Below are positions 23,061 through 34,302 of a stretch of DNA of 64,000 bases, in pieces. Position numbers and translations under genes: made by a program. The stretch spans positions 13,925,001-13,989,000 of the forward strand of contig NC_092580.1 of assembly GCF_037975245.1 (NCBI RefSeq), in the 5' to 3' direction. Numbering within the stretch: position 1 is the stretch's first letter; every line of letters begins with the position of its first letter. The DNA comes from Apostichopus japonicus. Its lineage: Eukaryota > Echinodermata > Holothuroidea > Aspidochirotida > Stichopodidae. Under the pieces are notes generated by a model that saw only the letters and a list, made by a program, of their open reading frames with translations, ran no database searches and had not been told where the DNA came from.

Positions 23061-26000
23061 TCCATTAACAAAATGTGAAACAGGGTACAATTTGAATAGC
23101 CCAAATGGGGTTTTAAAACAATATCCTTCAGGAATAATGCAAGATCCTTTAATTACATGTACTACCCCTTTCATGTCCTCCCAAACTGTCATATTAACCC
23201 TGTTTTCCTGACACCAGCATGCCTGACCTGACAGCTAACACTGGACATATCTCATTTGTCATTCTATGGTTCTCTACTGTTTCCCACAATGCAACGATAT
23301 CTTGTTATTTGTGTATGCTGTAGACTTGTAAGAAATATATCAGGTAACAGTCATTGCCATGTTTCCATGTGTCATTCACACAGATTGAAGTATGTTAGAC
23401 CAATCAATAACGCCTTTGCTAGTGACGCTGTCAAGACAGCGATTTGAGTACCAAAACAACGTTTTGATCCATGTTTGTTGAAGTTAATGCAACAAGAATT
23501 ATTTTAATATGAAATCCACTTCTAAGGATTCATTGAAACTAAATGTGACTTGTACAGCTGCAAGCGTACCAAACTGGCTAGTAACCAGTGGCTTTGTTCA
23601 CCACCACATATACCCGTATACAAAGTGGCTAACCGGTCATCACCGGTTAATGTAAATACTAACCAGAATTGGTAGAACATTGCGCTGTAACTCTACCCAA
23701 GACTTGTCTTTGCTATTTCGAATTTGCAGTAACTTGTTAAATGAAACAAAAAACATCGAACGCTAACGAGTAACGGTTTGAAAATAGTCAAAAATTAGTA
23801 CCTTTGTGCCGGAATTTCCTATCTCGATGCTTCTCCCAGCTGGGGCGTCTTTTTTCTTTACCGTCAGATTTATCAGAACTTCTGGACCTCTTTTTGCGTT
23901 TTTTCTTCCTATATCCTGTAAGACCATGGAATGAGAGAAACACAAGAAATTATCAAGCTATGCTACGGCCAAACACAAAAGAAAGAAAAAACCCTTCCCC
24001 GACGTACCCGGGGTGGTAAAAGGGATCCCAAAGGGACTAAACAGGAGCGAACTCACCAAAACAAACAGGAGATATTAAGGCCCTCAAGTGAGCTGAGCGG
24101 ATGGGAAACAAGCATCAAAACCTTTGATGTATACTTGCAACTGAACAAAGCAAGTCACAGGAAAAGAATGACCAGACCAAGGCACCGGATCTGGCTAGAC
24201 CAGCTGCCCTTGGCAGGCTACGGTATAGTTGCTAGTAGCTTTTTTGGGAGAGTTGAGCGCCAAAGGCACAGGAAAATGCGTAAGTAATTTGTCCAGAATG
24301 AAAGTCGTTCCCTCGTAAGTATTCAATGTACAGCTTAATGTGAACAGACATGAAGATCTTGGCTGGGTTTTGTTTGTTTTTACTGTACAACAATAACTAA
24401 AAACTTTCAATAAGTTTTCTTACTTTCCATTACAAAATAGCAAAGAGCCAATAAGGTCTACAACACTCCTATAGGTGAAAGATTCATGACATGTAGTTCT
24501 TGAGCCATTACAGCAAAGCCAAAGGGGGGCATGGGGGAGTGACATGGGACAAAGGGGGAATATGGGGGAAATCCTGGTTTTGTGAAAAATGTCACACATG
24601 CCCTTCTTTGGTTACAAAAAAGTAACTTCTTTCCATTTTTTGTGGCTAAGAGGAGTGTCCTTTTTCCCCATTTTGCTCCGTTGTCGTAAACAAAAAAAAT
24701 AAGACAAACGTGTAAATAAAATGAGCTCTATTGTTGAAAAGCAGCATGTAAGTACTGGAATTTGTGGTATGGAATACACCGATGATCAACTTGGCAGAAT
24801 GCTTTGAGGTGACTTTGTGGTTTCCCTCCCCCTTCCACCCCCCCCCCCCCCGCCCTCCCCGGTCAAATTCAACCAAATATTGGCAAAGAATTGACTAAAA
24901 GATGAGAGACAAATGACTGACTAGATTGTGAGAAGTTGTCTTCCTTCTTCGGTGATCTCATCTCGCTCCTCCTGATCGTCTGTTTCTCATCACTTTCGTC
25001 CTCATCGGTCGATAAGATGATGATCTCAGGAATGGAACTATTACCAGCGCTGCTGTCGGTCTTTACCGGTTCTTCCCAATCTGTCAACGAAAACGTACGT
25101 GCCGTTAAAAACTCTCGCACAAAAATTAAACCTCAAAGATGTGTAAAAAAATTGATTTCCTTCCTCCCAGACAAGTACTCATGCGATGGAAATAAAACCA
25201 AACTTTCCTATCTGCAAAACACTTAGTCTTTCTGTTTTGAGGATCCTCCCAGAGTCAAATCATCGGGCCCTCTAGCATTTCAAATAATGTCAAGATTTGA
25301 TTTTGGCGCATAAGAAAAAGAAAAACATCACAAGATTTGGTTTTGTTTACCTTGTAGAATGTTTTGGTCATCAGCAGTCATCTGTATGGCTATCGAATCT
25401 GCTGAGGAAAAAAAGGGAAGTTTGGAATGGTGCACAGAACAATTTACGCTCTCTCAAACGCAACGGTGCGAAGAATTCTGTGTGAAGATGGAGTCAGAGT
25501 TTATAGAGGCATGGCAGGTGCTTGAAAACAGGTGGACTCTTTTCTGTTATCATTTTCTCTGTTGACTAAAAAGGCTTATTTATTGTAAGACACACAAAAC
25601 CGGTTTAGTACAATGCCTCAACATAATCTCACAGGTCATTGACATGGCCCCCAATAAAATGCTAGAAACAAATTCAGATGGTCACCAAGGCTCAAATTTT
25701 CAAAGCCATTTAACTGTCAATCTAAATAGTATTATTCCTCATTGTAACATCTACACTCCTTAGACTGTCTGTTGATCTTTAACCTTTAAAAAGATTGCCA
25801 GATGCCTGATACTTGTTAGACTTAAAGATATTATAAATCAAGAATTTACTAGAAAATTGCAGGTGAGACTGAAACCACTCTTGGGTCCTAATTTTCGTGT
25901 CATGTGTTTTTTTTGCAGGGTGAGCTTGCGCACAGTTATGTATCCTCTAAACCTCCTCCCCCCCTCCCCATTCCCTCCTCCCTCTGCCTTTCCCCAACCC

Positions 26001-29000
26001 CATCCATTCATGAGGGAGTGATGAAAGCATACCACTGGCAGCAGCAATTTTCTGTTCTTTTCCATTCTCCTGCTGAAGTCCATATTTCTTGCTTTGGTTC
26101 TCTTTGGTTTCCCAGGGCCTTGAAGTCTGCTTATTCGCTAAAACTGAAAAAAGGCAACAACAATTATATGTGTTAATGATATAAATGGAGTGTTACCACC
26201 CTATGTGATATTTCCTAGGAAGAGATAAAAGCAAAAAAAAAGACATCACATGAGAATTTTTTTTCTTTTTTCTGCTTTCTGCAAAAAACTTTTGTGATTT
26301 TATATTTAATGTTAGAGAGAGTACAGACAATACCCTACAATACCAGAAAAATAAATATCCTAGATTTTTCTGATACAAATCCCTACACGTCAACTTCATT
26401 TGGGTTTTGTAAATATAATAATAATGATAAAATAGAACAGAACCCAACCTGAGCAATCTGCTCAATGTGCTTTACACGTGCTAAGCTAAAATGACAAATT
26501 AATAACAGTTGAAAACTTTTAATGCCACGCTTAAACTGGTCAAGAGATCTTAACTGATTTTAACTGAACCGGAAGTGAGATCAACAAGAAAAGGCCCCTG
26601 TGCATCATCATAGCTGGTGCTGTGGCCCTGTGGATTAAGGGGTGGCATTTGAAGCAATGAGGCTTAGCAATCGGGAGGTTCCGGGTTCGATACCCAGCCG
26701 GGTCATGGTAAGGTGGGTTTTTCAGCCAAAGAGCAAGCTACGGTTTTCCCATATGAAATGACTTTCTAAATTGAAAAGATTCTAAATTTGAGTTACAGTG
26801 TTGAATTGGCCCCTGTGTAGAAAAAGCTGCCATCACCAAAGGTCTTCATGCAAGACATTGGGACTTCAAAGGGTGATGTGGAAGATGGGGTTGTGTTTTG
26901 TCACTTGTAGTGTAAATAGTGAAAATGTTATCATACCACTGGTAAAAGCAGTCTCCATATTAACTTCATGGCCCTGGTCTAGAAGGCCAGTATCTGTTTC
27001 TTGATTTTTTCTTCTTCCTTTAAAGAGTAGCGCAAAAAGGAAATTAGAGACCTAGATTTTTACAAATTTAATTCCACATCTACCAAACCTATAAAAACAC
27101 ATGAATCTTCAATCAATTGTTCAATGAGGACTACCTTTTTTCTTTCAAATCCTTTGGGGAGTTTCGTAAAAGCTACATAGCCAAATATAAGGACTTTCAT
27201 GGTTTCCTAACCATTACATTTGAAAATATCTATCTTGCATTCACCCGATATTAACAAAACAAATGTGTGCCCAAAGAATATTACTACATTACCATAATGA
27301 TCTTAATACACATTTGCTGCTGCAGTGTAACCTAAATCATACCCATTTTATTTATTTCTTTTTTTGAAACAAATCTGTGCATCATTTAAACCTGTGCATC
27401 ATCATAGCCGGTGCCGTGGCCGAGTGGACTGAGGCAGTGGCATTTGAAGCAATGAGGCTTAGCAATCGGGAGGTTCCGGGTTCGATACCCAGCCGGGTCA
27501 TACTAAGGTGGGTTTTTCATCCAAGAGCAAAGCTATGGTTTTGCACATATGAAATGACTTTCTAAATTGAACAGATTCCAAATTTGAGTTCAAGTGTTGG
27601 AAGCCACACCAAGATGTATCAATAACCTGGACCATGTAGACGATCGTACATTACCTTGGGAAGCCTCCAAGCTGTCTTCCAGTTGTTTGGTAGCATCTAG
27701 CAATTCCATGTCTGATTTGGTCACACCTGAAGCTTCTTTCCCACCTTCAAATTTAAAAATCACAAAAAGTTATAAAGAAGGAAAATAATTACATTTTTAC
27801 ACTCAAACTTCTTCCAAAAGCTAAAGCAGAATCCTTGCAGAATGTCAACTGTTTGAGATTGTAAAAGGCAATCTGATCAATTCTATTTTATTCATATTCT
27901 TTCAATATCTTTCAAAACCCTTTGCAGGAAACAAAATTACAAAATGTCTTCTTAGAAATCAAATTCTGAAACTACAGAAATCAAAGATTAATAAGTGATT
28001 ATTTTATTTTCACTAAAGGTCAAATAGAAAGTAGCATGTTTCTCCCCACAACCCATTCCACCCCCCCCCCCATTTTCAGCCTGCTACCATTTCTTCTTTA
28101 TTGCAAATGGTCGAAACATGCCGTTTCAAATGTGACTTGAACAATATTTGAACGAATCATCACAGAACTACCCCGTATGTGTGGATTATACTCAACTAGG
28201 CAAAGTTCCACAGACTAAAAAACACAAGCATATTGTGTCACTTACATTCTGAAACTAGATAAAGTGATACACTTAAAAAAAAAAAAAATAAGGAAAAAGA
28301 AAGGCCCTTTGTTTGCAAACATACAATGAGTAGAAAATATTTCCATTCATCTCCATCAAAACAATTCACATGAAAGTGGACTGACTGATGTGAGGTATCG
28401 ATTATTCACAAAAGTAAAACATATTTTTTGTAACTTTTGTAGGAGTTTCAATACATCATCTTCACATCTAGAATACAGACTGATCGTTAAACTATGAAGA
28501 GTTTATATTTCAACAACGTACCGTGGTCGTCGCAATGGTCGTCCTCTTTTTCCTCTTCATCTTCCTTTTCATAATCATCCTCTGGCTTTTCCTGTTCCAT
28601 GAAAGGCTGATGATCCAAGGAATCGCCATTTGCAGAGACTAGAATTAAAATTAGATAGAATACAATTCTTAAATTTGATATCATTAGGAGAGATACGTAT
28701 GAGAATATCCCCACTTGATTAGTGGGGCTACTTACGAGGGAACAACTTACCTTCTGGTCAAATTACTTATGCATTTTCCCGCGCCATCGGCGCTCAACTC
28801 ACAAAAAAACTACCACCAACTATACCGTAGCCTGCTAAGGGCAGCTGGTCTAGCCAGCTCCGTCCGGCTAGATCTGGTTGCCTTGGCCTGGTCATTCAAT
28901 ACCACCCAAAAGCCCCGGCGTGTGGGGAGGATGGGCGGGGTCCAGAAGGTAAGTCGTTCCCCCTCTTAAGTGAAGGGGGCTCCAACGTCAAGCCGATGCT

Positions 29001-32000
29001 GCCACGAGAAGGAATGCTGTCTTCATAGACAACTCCAACAAAGGACAAGAAGACATGGGCTCAAAGGGAGGCAAAGCCAGTGGGTCGAGAACCGCCTTCA
29101 TGTCCCACGAAGGGACCAGGGAACTAGGCCTTGGCCGTTTCAAAGCCATGGCAGGGACCAGGAGGTCCAGGGATCGAACAGAAGAAACCGTACCGCCCCC
29201 AGGAATCCCCTCATGTATCAAACCAATAGCAGTCCGATAGCACCTGACGGTATTGACCTGCTTCCCCTCCTCAAAACATGGCTGTTAGAAAGTCTGCCAC
29301 ATCCCCGACAGCCGCCGTAGTTGGAGAAACCTGGCGATCTGCACACCATTTTCGGTACACTTGGAGTCTCGAATCGTACAGGCGCCAGGTGGAATGTCGC
29401 CTGCCATACGAAGCCAACGCCGAAACGCCCTCCTTTCGGATGGAACGCCTGATAACTTCCACGCAACCAGGTGAAGAGACTCTGGGTGATCGTGGACCTT
29501 GTTCCTGCCCGGAAGGGTCAGGAGAGACGGAAGGGGAGGAAGGATTCTCGGGATCTCCCCCAGAAGGCCCAACAGCGGACAGAACCACAATTGCGAGGGC
29601 CAGAAAGGCACGATCAGAATCACACAACAGCCGTGCACCCGAGCCTTCTCCAGCGCCTTCCTCACCAGAGCAAACGCGGGGAAGGTGAACCTGTGAAGAT
29701 TGGTCCAGTCGAGGGGCTTGGGACACGAGACACAAAGCGGGGCAACTGGAAATTGAGGGCAGATGCAAAAAGATCTACCTCAGGACGCTGAACGCCACGA
29801 AGACCGCAGAGATGACCCTCGTGTCGAGAGACAACTCTGTAGGTGCCCCGACAGTCGTGACAGGGCATCTGTGGAAAGGATCATGACCCCTGGTAGCGAG
29901 CGGGTGTCCGCCCCACCGGGCGTCAAGATGCGACGGTCCTGGTAACGTCAAAGGCTGATGGTGGATCCACTGGTTTCCTCCCAAGCCGGTCCGGTGTATT
30001 GGGGCTCTGCACTCACACAGACCCTTGTGAAGAGGGAAATGCTTGAGCCGACACAAGGGGCCTCCGTGATATCAAGCCCGTCTGGGCTACCATCGACACC
30101 GGAAAACTCCACGAAGGGTCGGCCAGCGTGGCCGTCGAAGTCTCTCTACTAGACACTCCTGTCGCTAGCATCAGCGAGGGTGCTACTGGTAGAGGCAGGG
30201 GAGGAGGCGATACAAGCATCAAAACCCTTTGATGTTGACTTGCAAACGAACAGAGCAAGTCACTGGAAAAATTACCAGGCCAAGGCACCGGATCTGGCCA
30301 GACAGAACTGGCTAGACTGGCTGCCCTTGGCAGGCTACGGCATAGTTGGTGGTAGGTTTTTTTTGTGAGTTGAGCGCCGATGGCACGGGAAAATGCATAA
30401 GTAATTTGTCCAGAAGATAAGGAGTTCCTGATGGAAGTTAGTACCTTCAGAGAGAGTGATATCACAAAGTGCCAAAAGGATCAAAAAACTTATGCGGCCT
30501 TCTGTCGTAACATGAGTCATAACCTAACTAGCTGTTGTTTTTTTATGAAAGTTCTCCTAAACTACTTGTCCTGAAAGAGTTCCAAGGACTTTAATTACAA
30601 ATACCTTATCAGAGTTCCAGAACTGAATGACGAACACAGGTACTTAAGCATCCTAGTACTCTTCATCGAGTGCGAGTACCGAGTACTTGCAAGAAAGTTA
30701 ACCCAGTACTTCTCCCGTACGGAAAACTTTTTGAGTACTGCAACACTGAATGAGTGTTGACCTGATCAACTGACTTCAAACCAGGTGGTGAACTGAAGGA
30801 GTTTGACCTAATCAACTGACTTCAAACCCAAGTGGTGACATCAATCTGCCTTTCAATCATTCTTTCTTTCAAAGACAATGCCAACTTAAGTTTTGCTAAC
30901 AGATTTTTTCTCGATTTGATTTTCTACTTTTCCATGAGTCTCGCTTTTCTAAATTTCCATGAGTCTAAGAGTTTATATATAGCTTTGTAGTCTGGGCTAA
31001 TTTTCAATTCCAACCTTTGCTTCATATTTAATTAATAAAATTGCACCACAGATGACCAACGACTAGGTTCACCTTTATAATTCCCTTTATAAATTGCTGT
31101 GGACGAGTTGAACCATCAGGCTGACTTAGATGGTAAATTAGCTCATAGTCCCGTTCAGAGGCGAGCTGAACCAAAAAGACACTAATCGACCCCCACTGTG
31201 ACACCCCTCTGCAGAGTTTATCTCCTAAGCCCTTTAATCCTTTAATCCTAGCATCTTCTCCCTTTTCATCTCACCACCCTTTCCTCCATGTTTTGCTCTA
31301 CTCATTGCTCAATGGTCCAGTTTAGCTGTCTGTCCATCTGTCTCTTTTAAATGAATTCGCAGTCTGTCTGTTATCGTTTCAGTAAGGCTTTGAAGAAGAT
31401 CCCTCCCTAGGATTGAAATGGCAAACCCCTCTACCCTTTATTATTTATTTATTTAAATCCACTGGCTGTTTGCTTGCAGTATATAAATGGACTCTACCTC
31501 TTTGCCTGGTACCATCTTGAAGTTCAGACGACGCATTTGCAATAGGTTCTGCCTCGGATGCACAAGTGTATCCATTTAGGTGAACTTTATCTGAAAAGAT
31601 GGAAGCAACATATAACTGCAAGCACAACAGGTACTAGAGAAACAGGGATATAACAGTACCTACAGTATAATAAGATAAGTGAAAAATAATCGATATAACA
31701 CTCCAAAACCTACTATATGGGTTAGATATATAAAATATTCATTATCGATGGAGTTGTAATAACCGTACTAAAATCAGGCAGCTTATAAACTATATTTGTG
31801 ATTTTATTCGGACAGTATGCCCTCCTTCATCCCCTCTGCCAGCACCGTTCCACACATCTCAATCAACTTTTGAGAAAAACATGCCTTGCCCACAGAAAGA
31901 CGATCAAATCATAAATCATATCCGAATCCTGTTCTTGTATCGTGCCTTAGAGTGAAGAACCATACAAGGTTAAGCAAAATCACTTTTGGATGCCACATTA

Positions 32001-34302
32001 CCGATAGACTACCATATTTTCATCCCAGCATTAATTAACATACTCGGTCCTGTGATGACAAAGGTGACCTCCTCGCCTGCCGTGAGCTTCAGATTCAGAT
32101 TCTGATGGAAAACGTAACCGATGATAAACGAACAGAGGAGATGCTCGACATCGCCGTGCTGGACGGCTAGATGAAGCAGTTGCTTGGGATGACCTGTTCG
32201 ACAGGAGAAAAGGATAAGTTAGACATTTCTTTCTGGCGAGTCATTGGCATTTACAACTTGGTCACCATCATAAGAGTTACTTTAAAATTGATCTAAATGA
32301 GAACTGTACACACATTTTAAGCAAAACAATATCAAAATTATCTTAAAAGGAAACCATCTTCATTACTTTGTTTCACGGCTGAAATCTAACACAACTTCAT
32401 ATTCTTCCAGTTTCTTTGAATGTGTGTTCTTAAATAGACTAGTATCACATACCAACAAAGATTGCCTCATTTTCTTTCATAAGTGTCATCTCTTTTGAAA
32501 TTCTTGTAGTAAAAATTACATTAGGCATGTTTTACAATTGTGGTCAGGTATGGATCAAGTCACTTTCTTTGAATAAAATTGAAGACGGAAAGATCAAAGA
32601 TTTCTTTCCTACCTTTTATGCTTTCTTTTATTGTAAGCAAAGCAAGTCAACACAACATAAGAATTTTACAACTGTTAACAATATTATCAACATAAAGTTA
32701 ACAGAATGGATAAGATGCAAGAAAATCTTATCATCAAAATACAAAGTCAATTAGAACGGTAGTAGTTTTACTTTGAAACTAAATGGTCTATTCATATAAA
32801 ATGGTGTCATTGCAGAGAAGAAGGCATACTGTACATATTAAAAATGTATATTAATATGTATCAATTTCAGGATTACTTACAATATCAACCCATGCAAGTT
32901 AACATAAATTGAACTTTACATTTAACATTAATTTATATTCAAGTATGAAATATTTCAAGTAAACAATGAGAAACCAATAAGAGTGGTTAACACTGATGCC
33001 TTCCAATCATAAGGTCCCCAGTTCGAGTCACTCCAAGATTAATGTATGTCGTCCAGTTACAGAGTTGTTGACAATTCATAATCATGGACGTTAAATATGA
33101 ATGTAAAAGACTGACTACGGTCAGCTTGCGGCTTTGATAAGCCAATGAGGCTTCTTCGCGAGTTCCTGCTTGCAGGAGGATCTAAAATAGATACATACAT
33201 AGATACATACATTACACACCTATAACCAAAGATAACATTTCTATAGATGGAGGAAGCAAACTGTTAATGAAGAACAAAAGAACAAAGAAATGCATTGGCA
33301 AATTTGATGAATTGGTCAGACTACAGTATTGGATGTTATACATAATCAGACAGAAATGTACTATAATATAATATAATTTATTATAAAAATTATAATTTAT
33401 TATACATAAATTATTATACATAATCAGACAGAAATGGACAGAAGAACCCACTTACCGCCTTCTCGACAATCAACGATCGCAAAGGACACATAGACGTCCT
33501 GCTGCACAATGTACTTGAGAGGCTTAACAGGATCGATGGTTAGACCTGGCAATCAAAAAATAAAACATATGAAGACACATTCGGTTAATTCAAGTCTAAT
33601 TTCTCCACTCATCCTTATTAAAATTGGGAGAACTTTCGAATATATGATATATTGACACTACTTTAGCAGAGCTCAAAAATGAAATTTACCCAAACATCCA
33701 TTCTGTATTATTCTATCTTTTACTGGTGGAAGGCGGAGCTTCGGTGTTTTGGCAACCTCCAGAACAAAGAATTGGGCGTGGCGGTTACAGCAAAGCACCT
33801 ACCATAAGTGATATTGGTCCACGTTAAAGACTGCATGAGTCGTGGGATATAATTCTTTCAAGGATGCAGTAAAGAGTTCAAGTTTTGAACAGTTTAGCAA
33901 TTTTTTTTTTATTTCAGGGGATATACAGATGACCATTAATGTAGGTGTTAAATCTTCGACAGGAATGAATACATATACTGTAGAAGACACTTGACAAACT
34001 TGAATCTAAAAGAAAAAGTTACTGAGACTAAGAAACTAGAATTTAAGACTTTGAAAAAAGTGAGTTACATTACCAAATTTATGACATTAAGGCAAAGAAA
34101 TGTTAACACTGGCATCAAATGTAAAAAACAAATTTTAAATTTAAATTAGAGAGAGAAAATATCTGTAACATTTACATAATATAAAATTATGTCATTTTGG
34201 TTCTGTGGGCAGCCTATGACACAACTGCAACAATTATCTCCTTACCCCCTCCCTCCTCCCCGGGGGTTACTAACAGACCATATAGTACTTACCCCACAAC
34301 AT
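18597..34302 (-). CDS. Nucleoplasmin-like domain protein with C-terminal C2H2 zinc finger (11 exons)
   Basis: Predicted nuclear, chromatin-type protein of about 533 aa. Exons (minus): 34302-34293, 33545-33456, 32193-32044, 31590-31498, 28638-28522, 27744-27655, 25401-25351, 25080-24922, 23915-23802, 21112-20825, 19036-18597. Every intron is phase 1 and the frame stays open. Residues 1-95 read as an NPL domain: start MLWGLTIDP, then [30 protein letters not shown] and VHLNGY, as in FKBP39/46-type and HD2-type NPL domains. Next come an acidic tract (about 130-153), SUMO-interaction-like motifs ([15 protein letters not shown] near 217 and EPEVTILSD near 307), a Lys/Arg/Ser tract (255-291) and a C-terminal C2H2 finger (C505, C508, H521, H525). 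Exon 4 could instead end at 31513. No FKBP domain is seen. Histone or chromatin binding is inferred from the family. Confidence 0.8.
19060..20800. other. Last intron of the NPL-zinc-finger gene
   Basis: AT-rich intron between exons 10 and 11. From about 20490 to 20705 it holds a degenerate repeat of AACAGCATGTTAATAAACAG-like units, interrupted by A-runs. No exon or RNA gene is evident in the rest. Confidence 0.6.
21681..22310. mobile_element. Non-autonomous DNA transposon (MITE) with 33-bp TIRs
   Basis: The left end (CCAACCATGGAGGGTCATGT, then GACATGCTCCCCC; 21681-21713) is repeated in inverted orientation at 22278-22310 with one mismatch. The 630-bp element lies in an intron of the NPL-zinc-finger gene. 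An 88-codon minus-strand frame (22207-21941) falls inside it and resembles no transposase I know. No convincing target-site duplication is visible. The superfamily is unknown. Confidence 0.8.
22380..22922. repeat. Diverged inverted repeat, CTCGCCAACTGGCGAC type
   Basis: ACTCGCCAACTGGCGACCGAG at about 22382, followed by CTACTCGCCAAAACGCC, is mirrored at about 22838-22920 by CACTCGCCAAAATG ... GCCATTGGCGAGTTGGCGACC. The pair bounds about 540 bp and is flanked by AT-rich simple repeats. It is probably a degenerate MITE; the arms are much less conserved than those of the neighbouring element. Confidence 0.5.
22935..23057. repeat. (TA)n / TATG microsatellite
   Basis: TATG-rich tract passing into about 30 uninterrupted TA dinucleotides (22997-23055). 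Open frames of alternating Ile-Tyr across it are artefacts. Confidence 0.97.
24100..24335 (+). mobile_element. Solo terminal repeat of the DIRS-like element
   Basis: This stretch (AAGCATCAAAACCTTTGATG ... GGCACCGGATCTGGCTAGAC ... GTAAGTAATTTGTCCAG) matches the right terminal repeat of the DIRS-like relic at 28.7-30.4 kb, with indels. It has no internal domain and lies in the intron between exons 9 and 8 of the NPL-zinc-finger gene. It could be a solo terminal repeat or a truncated copy. Confidence 0.7.
26597..26803 (+). mobile_element. tRNA-derived SINE, family 1, copy A
   Basis: The 5' part is tRNA-like with a diverged A box and an intact B box (GGTTCGATACC), and a long variable region as in Leu/Ser tRNAs. 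A non-tRNA tail follows, ending GAAATGACTTTCTAAATTG and AAATTTGAGTT. It is about 90% similar to the copy at 27391. GGCCCCTGTG occurs at both flanks (26593 and 26808), a possible target-site duplication. No conventional tRNA gene is implied. Confidence 0.85.
27391..27599 (+). mobile_element. tRNA-derived SINE, family 1, copy B
   Basis: This is the best-preserved copy: A box GTGGCCGAGTGG at about 27417, B box GGTTCGATACC at about 27479, and GCCGGTGCC paired with the downstream AGCCGGGTC like an acceptor stem. The same tail as copy A follows. It lies within the NPL-zinc-finger gene, close to exon 6 (27655-27744). Confidence 0.88.
28731..30440 (-). mobile_element. DIRS1-like tyrosine-recombinase retrotransposon relic with inverted terminal repeats
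   Basis: Inverted terminal repeats (about 28755-28900 and 30265-30415, core CAAATTACTTATGCATTTTC) bound a 1.3-kb interior read on the minus strand. From high to low coordinate it shows the end of an RNase H domain ([17 protein letters not shown] near 29770), the post-RNase H linker ([17 protein letters not shown] near 29610), the N-terminal SAM-like part of a tyrosine recombinase ([22 protein letters not shown] near 29310) and the start of its catalytic domain ([20 protein letters not shown] near 29080). The reading frame changes at least twice. Gag, most of the reverse transcriptase, the recombinase's catalytic C-terminus and the methyltransferase are absent. It sits in the intron between exons 5 and 4 of the NPL-zinc-finger gene. 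Non-functional. Confidence 0.82.
30640..30860. repeat. Short direct repeats and AGTACT-rich stretch
   Basis: TGACCTGATCAACTGACTTC at about 30770 recurs as TGACCTAATCAACTGACTTC about 40 bp later. Just upstream, ACTCTTCATCGAGTGCGAGTA and AGTACT words are enriched. Possibly a degraded DNA transposon end; the class is unknown. Confidence 0.4.
32975..33212 (+). mobile_element. tRNA-derived SINE, family 2, copy A
   Basis: Begins GAGTGGTTAAC (A-box-like) with a B box AGTTCGAGTCACTCC at about 33020. The body has GGACGTTAAATATGAATG and GACTACGGTCAGCTTGCGGC, and the tail is a GATACATACATA simple repeat. A reverse-oriented copy lies at 46917-47165. The lack of a complete tRNA cloverleaf argues against a tRNA gene. 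Confidence 0.82.
33337..33437. repeat. AT-rich duplication
   Basis: TACATAATCAGACAGAAATG occurs twice about 78 bp apart, enclosing a TAATTTATTATAAAAATTAT-type palindromic AT tract. It lies just outside exon 2 of the NPL-zinc-finger gene. Confidence 0.75.

Noticed and set aside
22791-23211. Ile-Tyr repeat open frames
   Set aside because: Translation of a (TA)n microsatellite.
26597-27599. Functional tRNA genes
   Set aside because: A and B boxes are present, but both copies share a long non-tRNA tail and mismatched stems, as in SINEs.
29278-29791. Plus-strand open frames of 106-136 aa
   Set aside because: They are antisense to the DIRS recombinase/RNase H remnants, which have recognisable motifs on the minus strand.
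33799-33990. Minus frame between exons 1 and 2 of the NPL-zinc-finger gene
   Set aside because: Exons 1 and 2 join directly (MLWG + LTIDP) to give the expected NPL start; the frame has no splice sites in phase.
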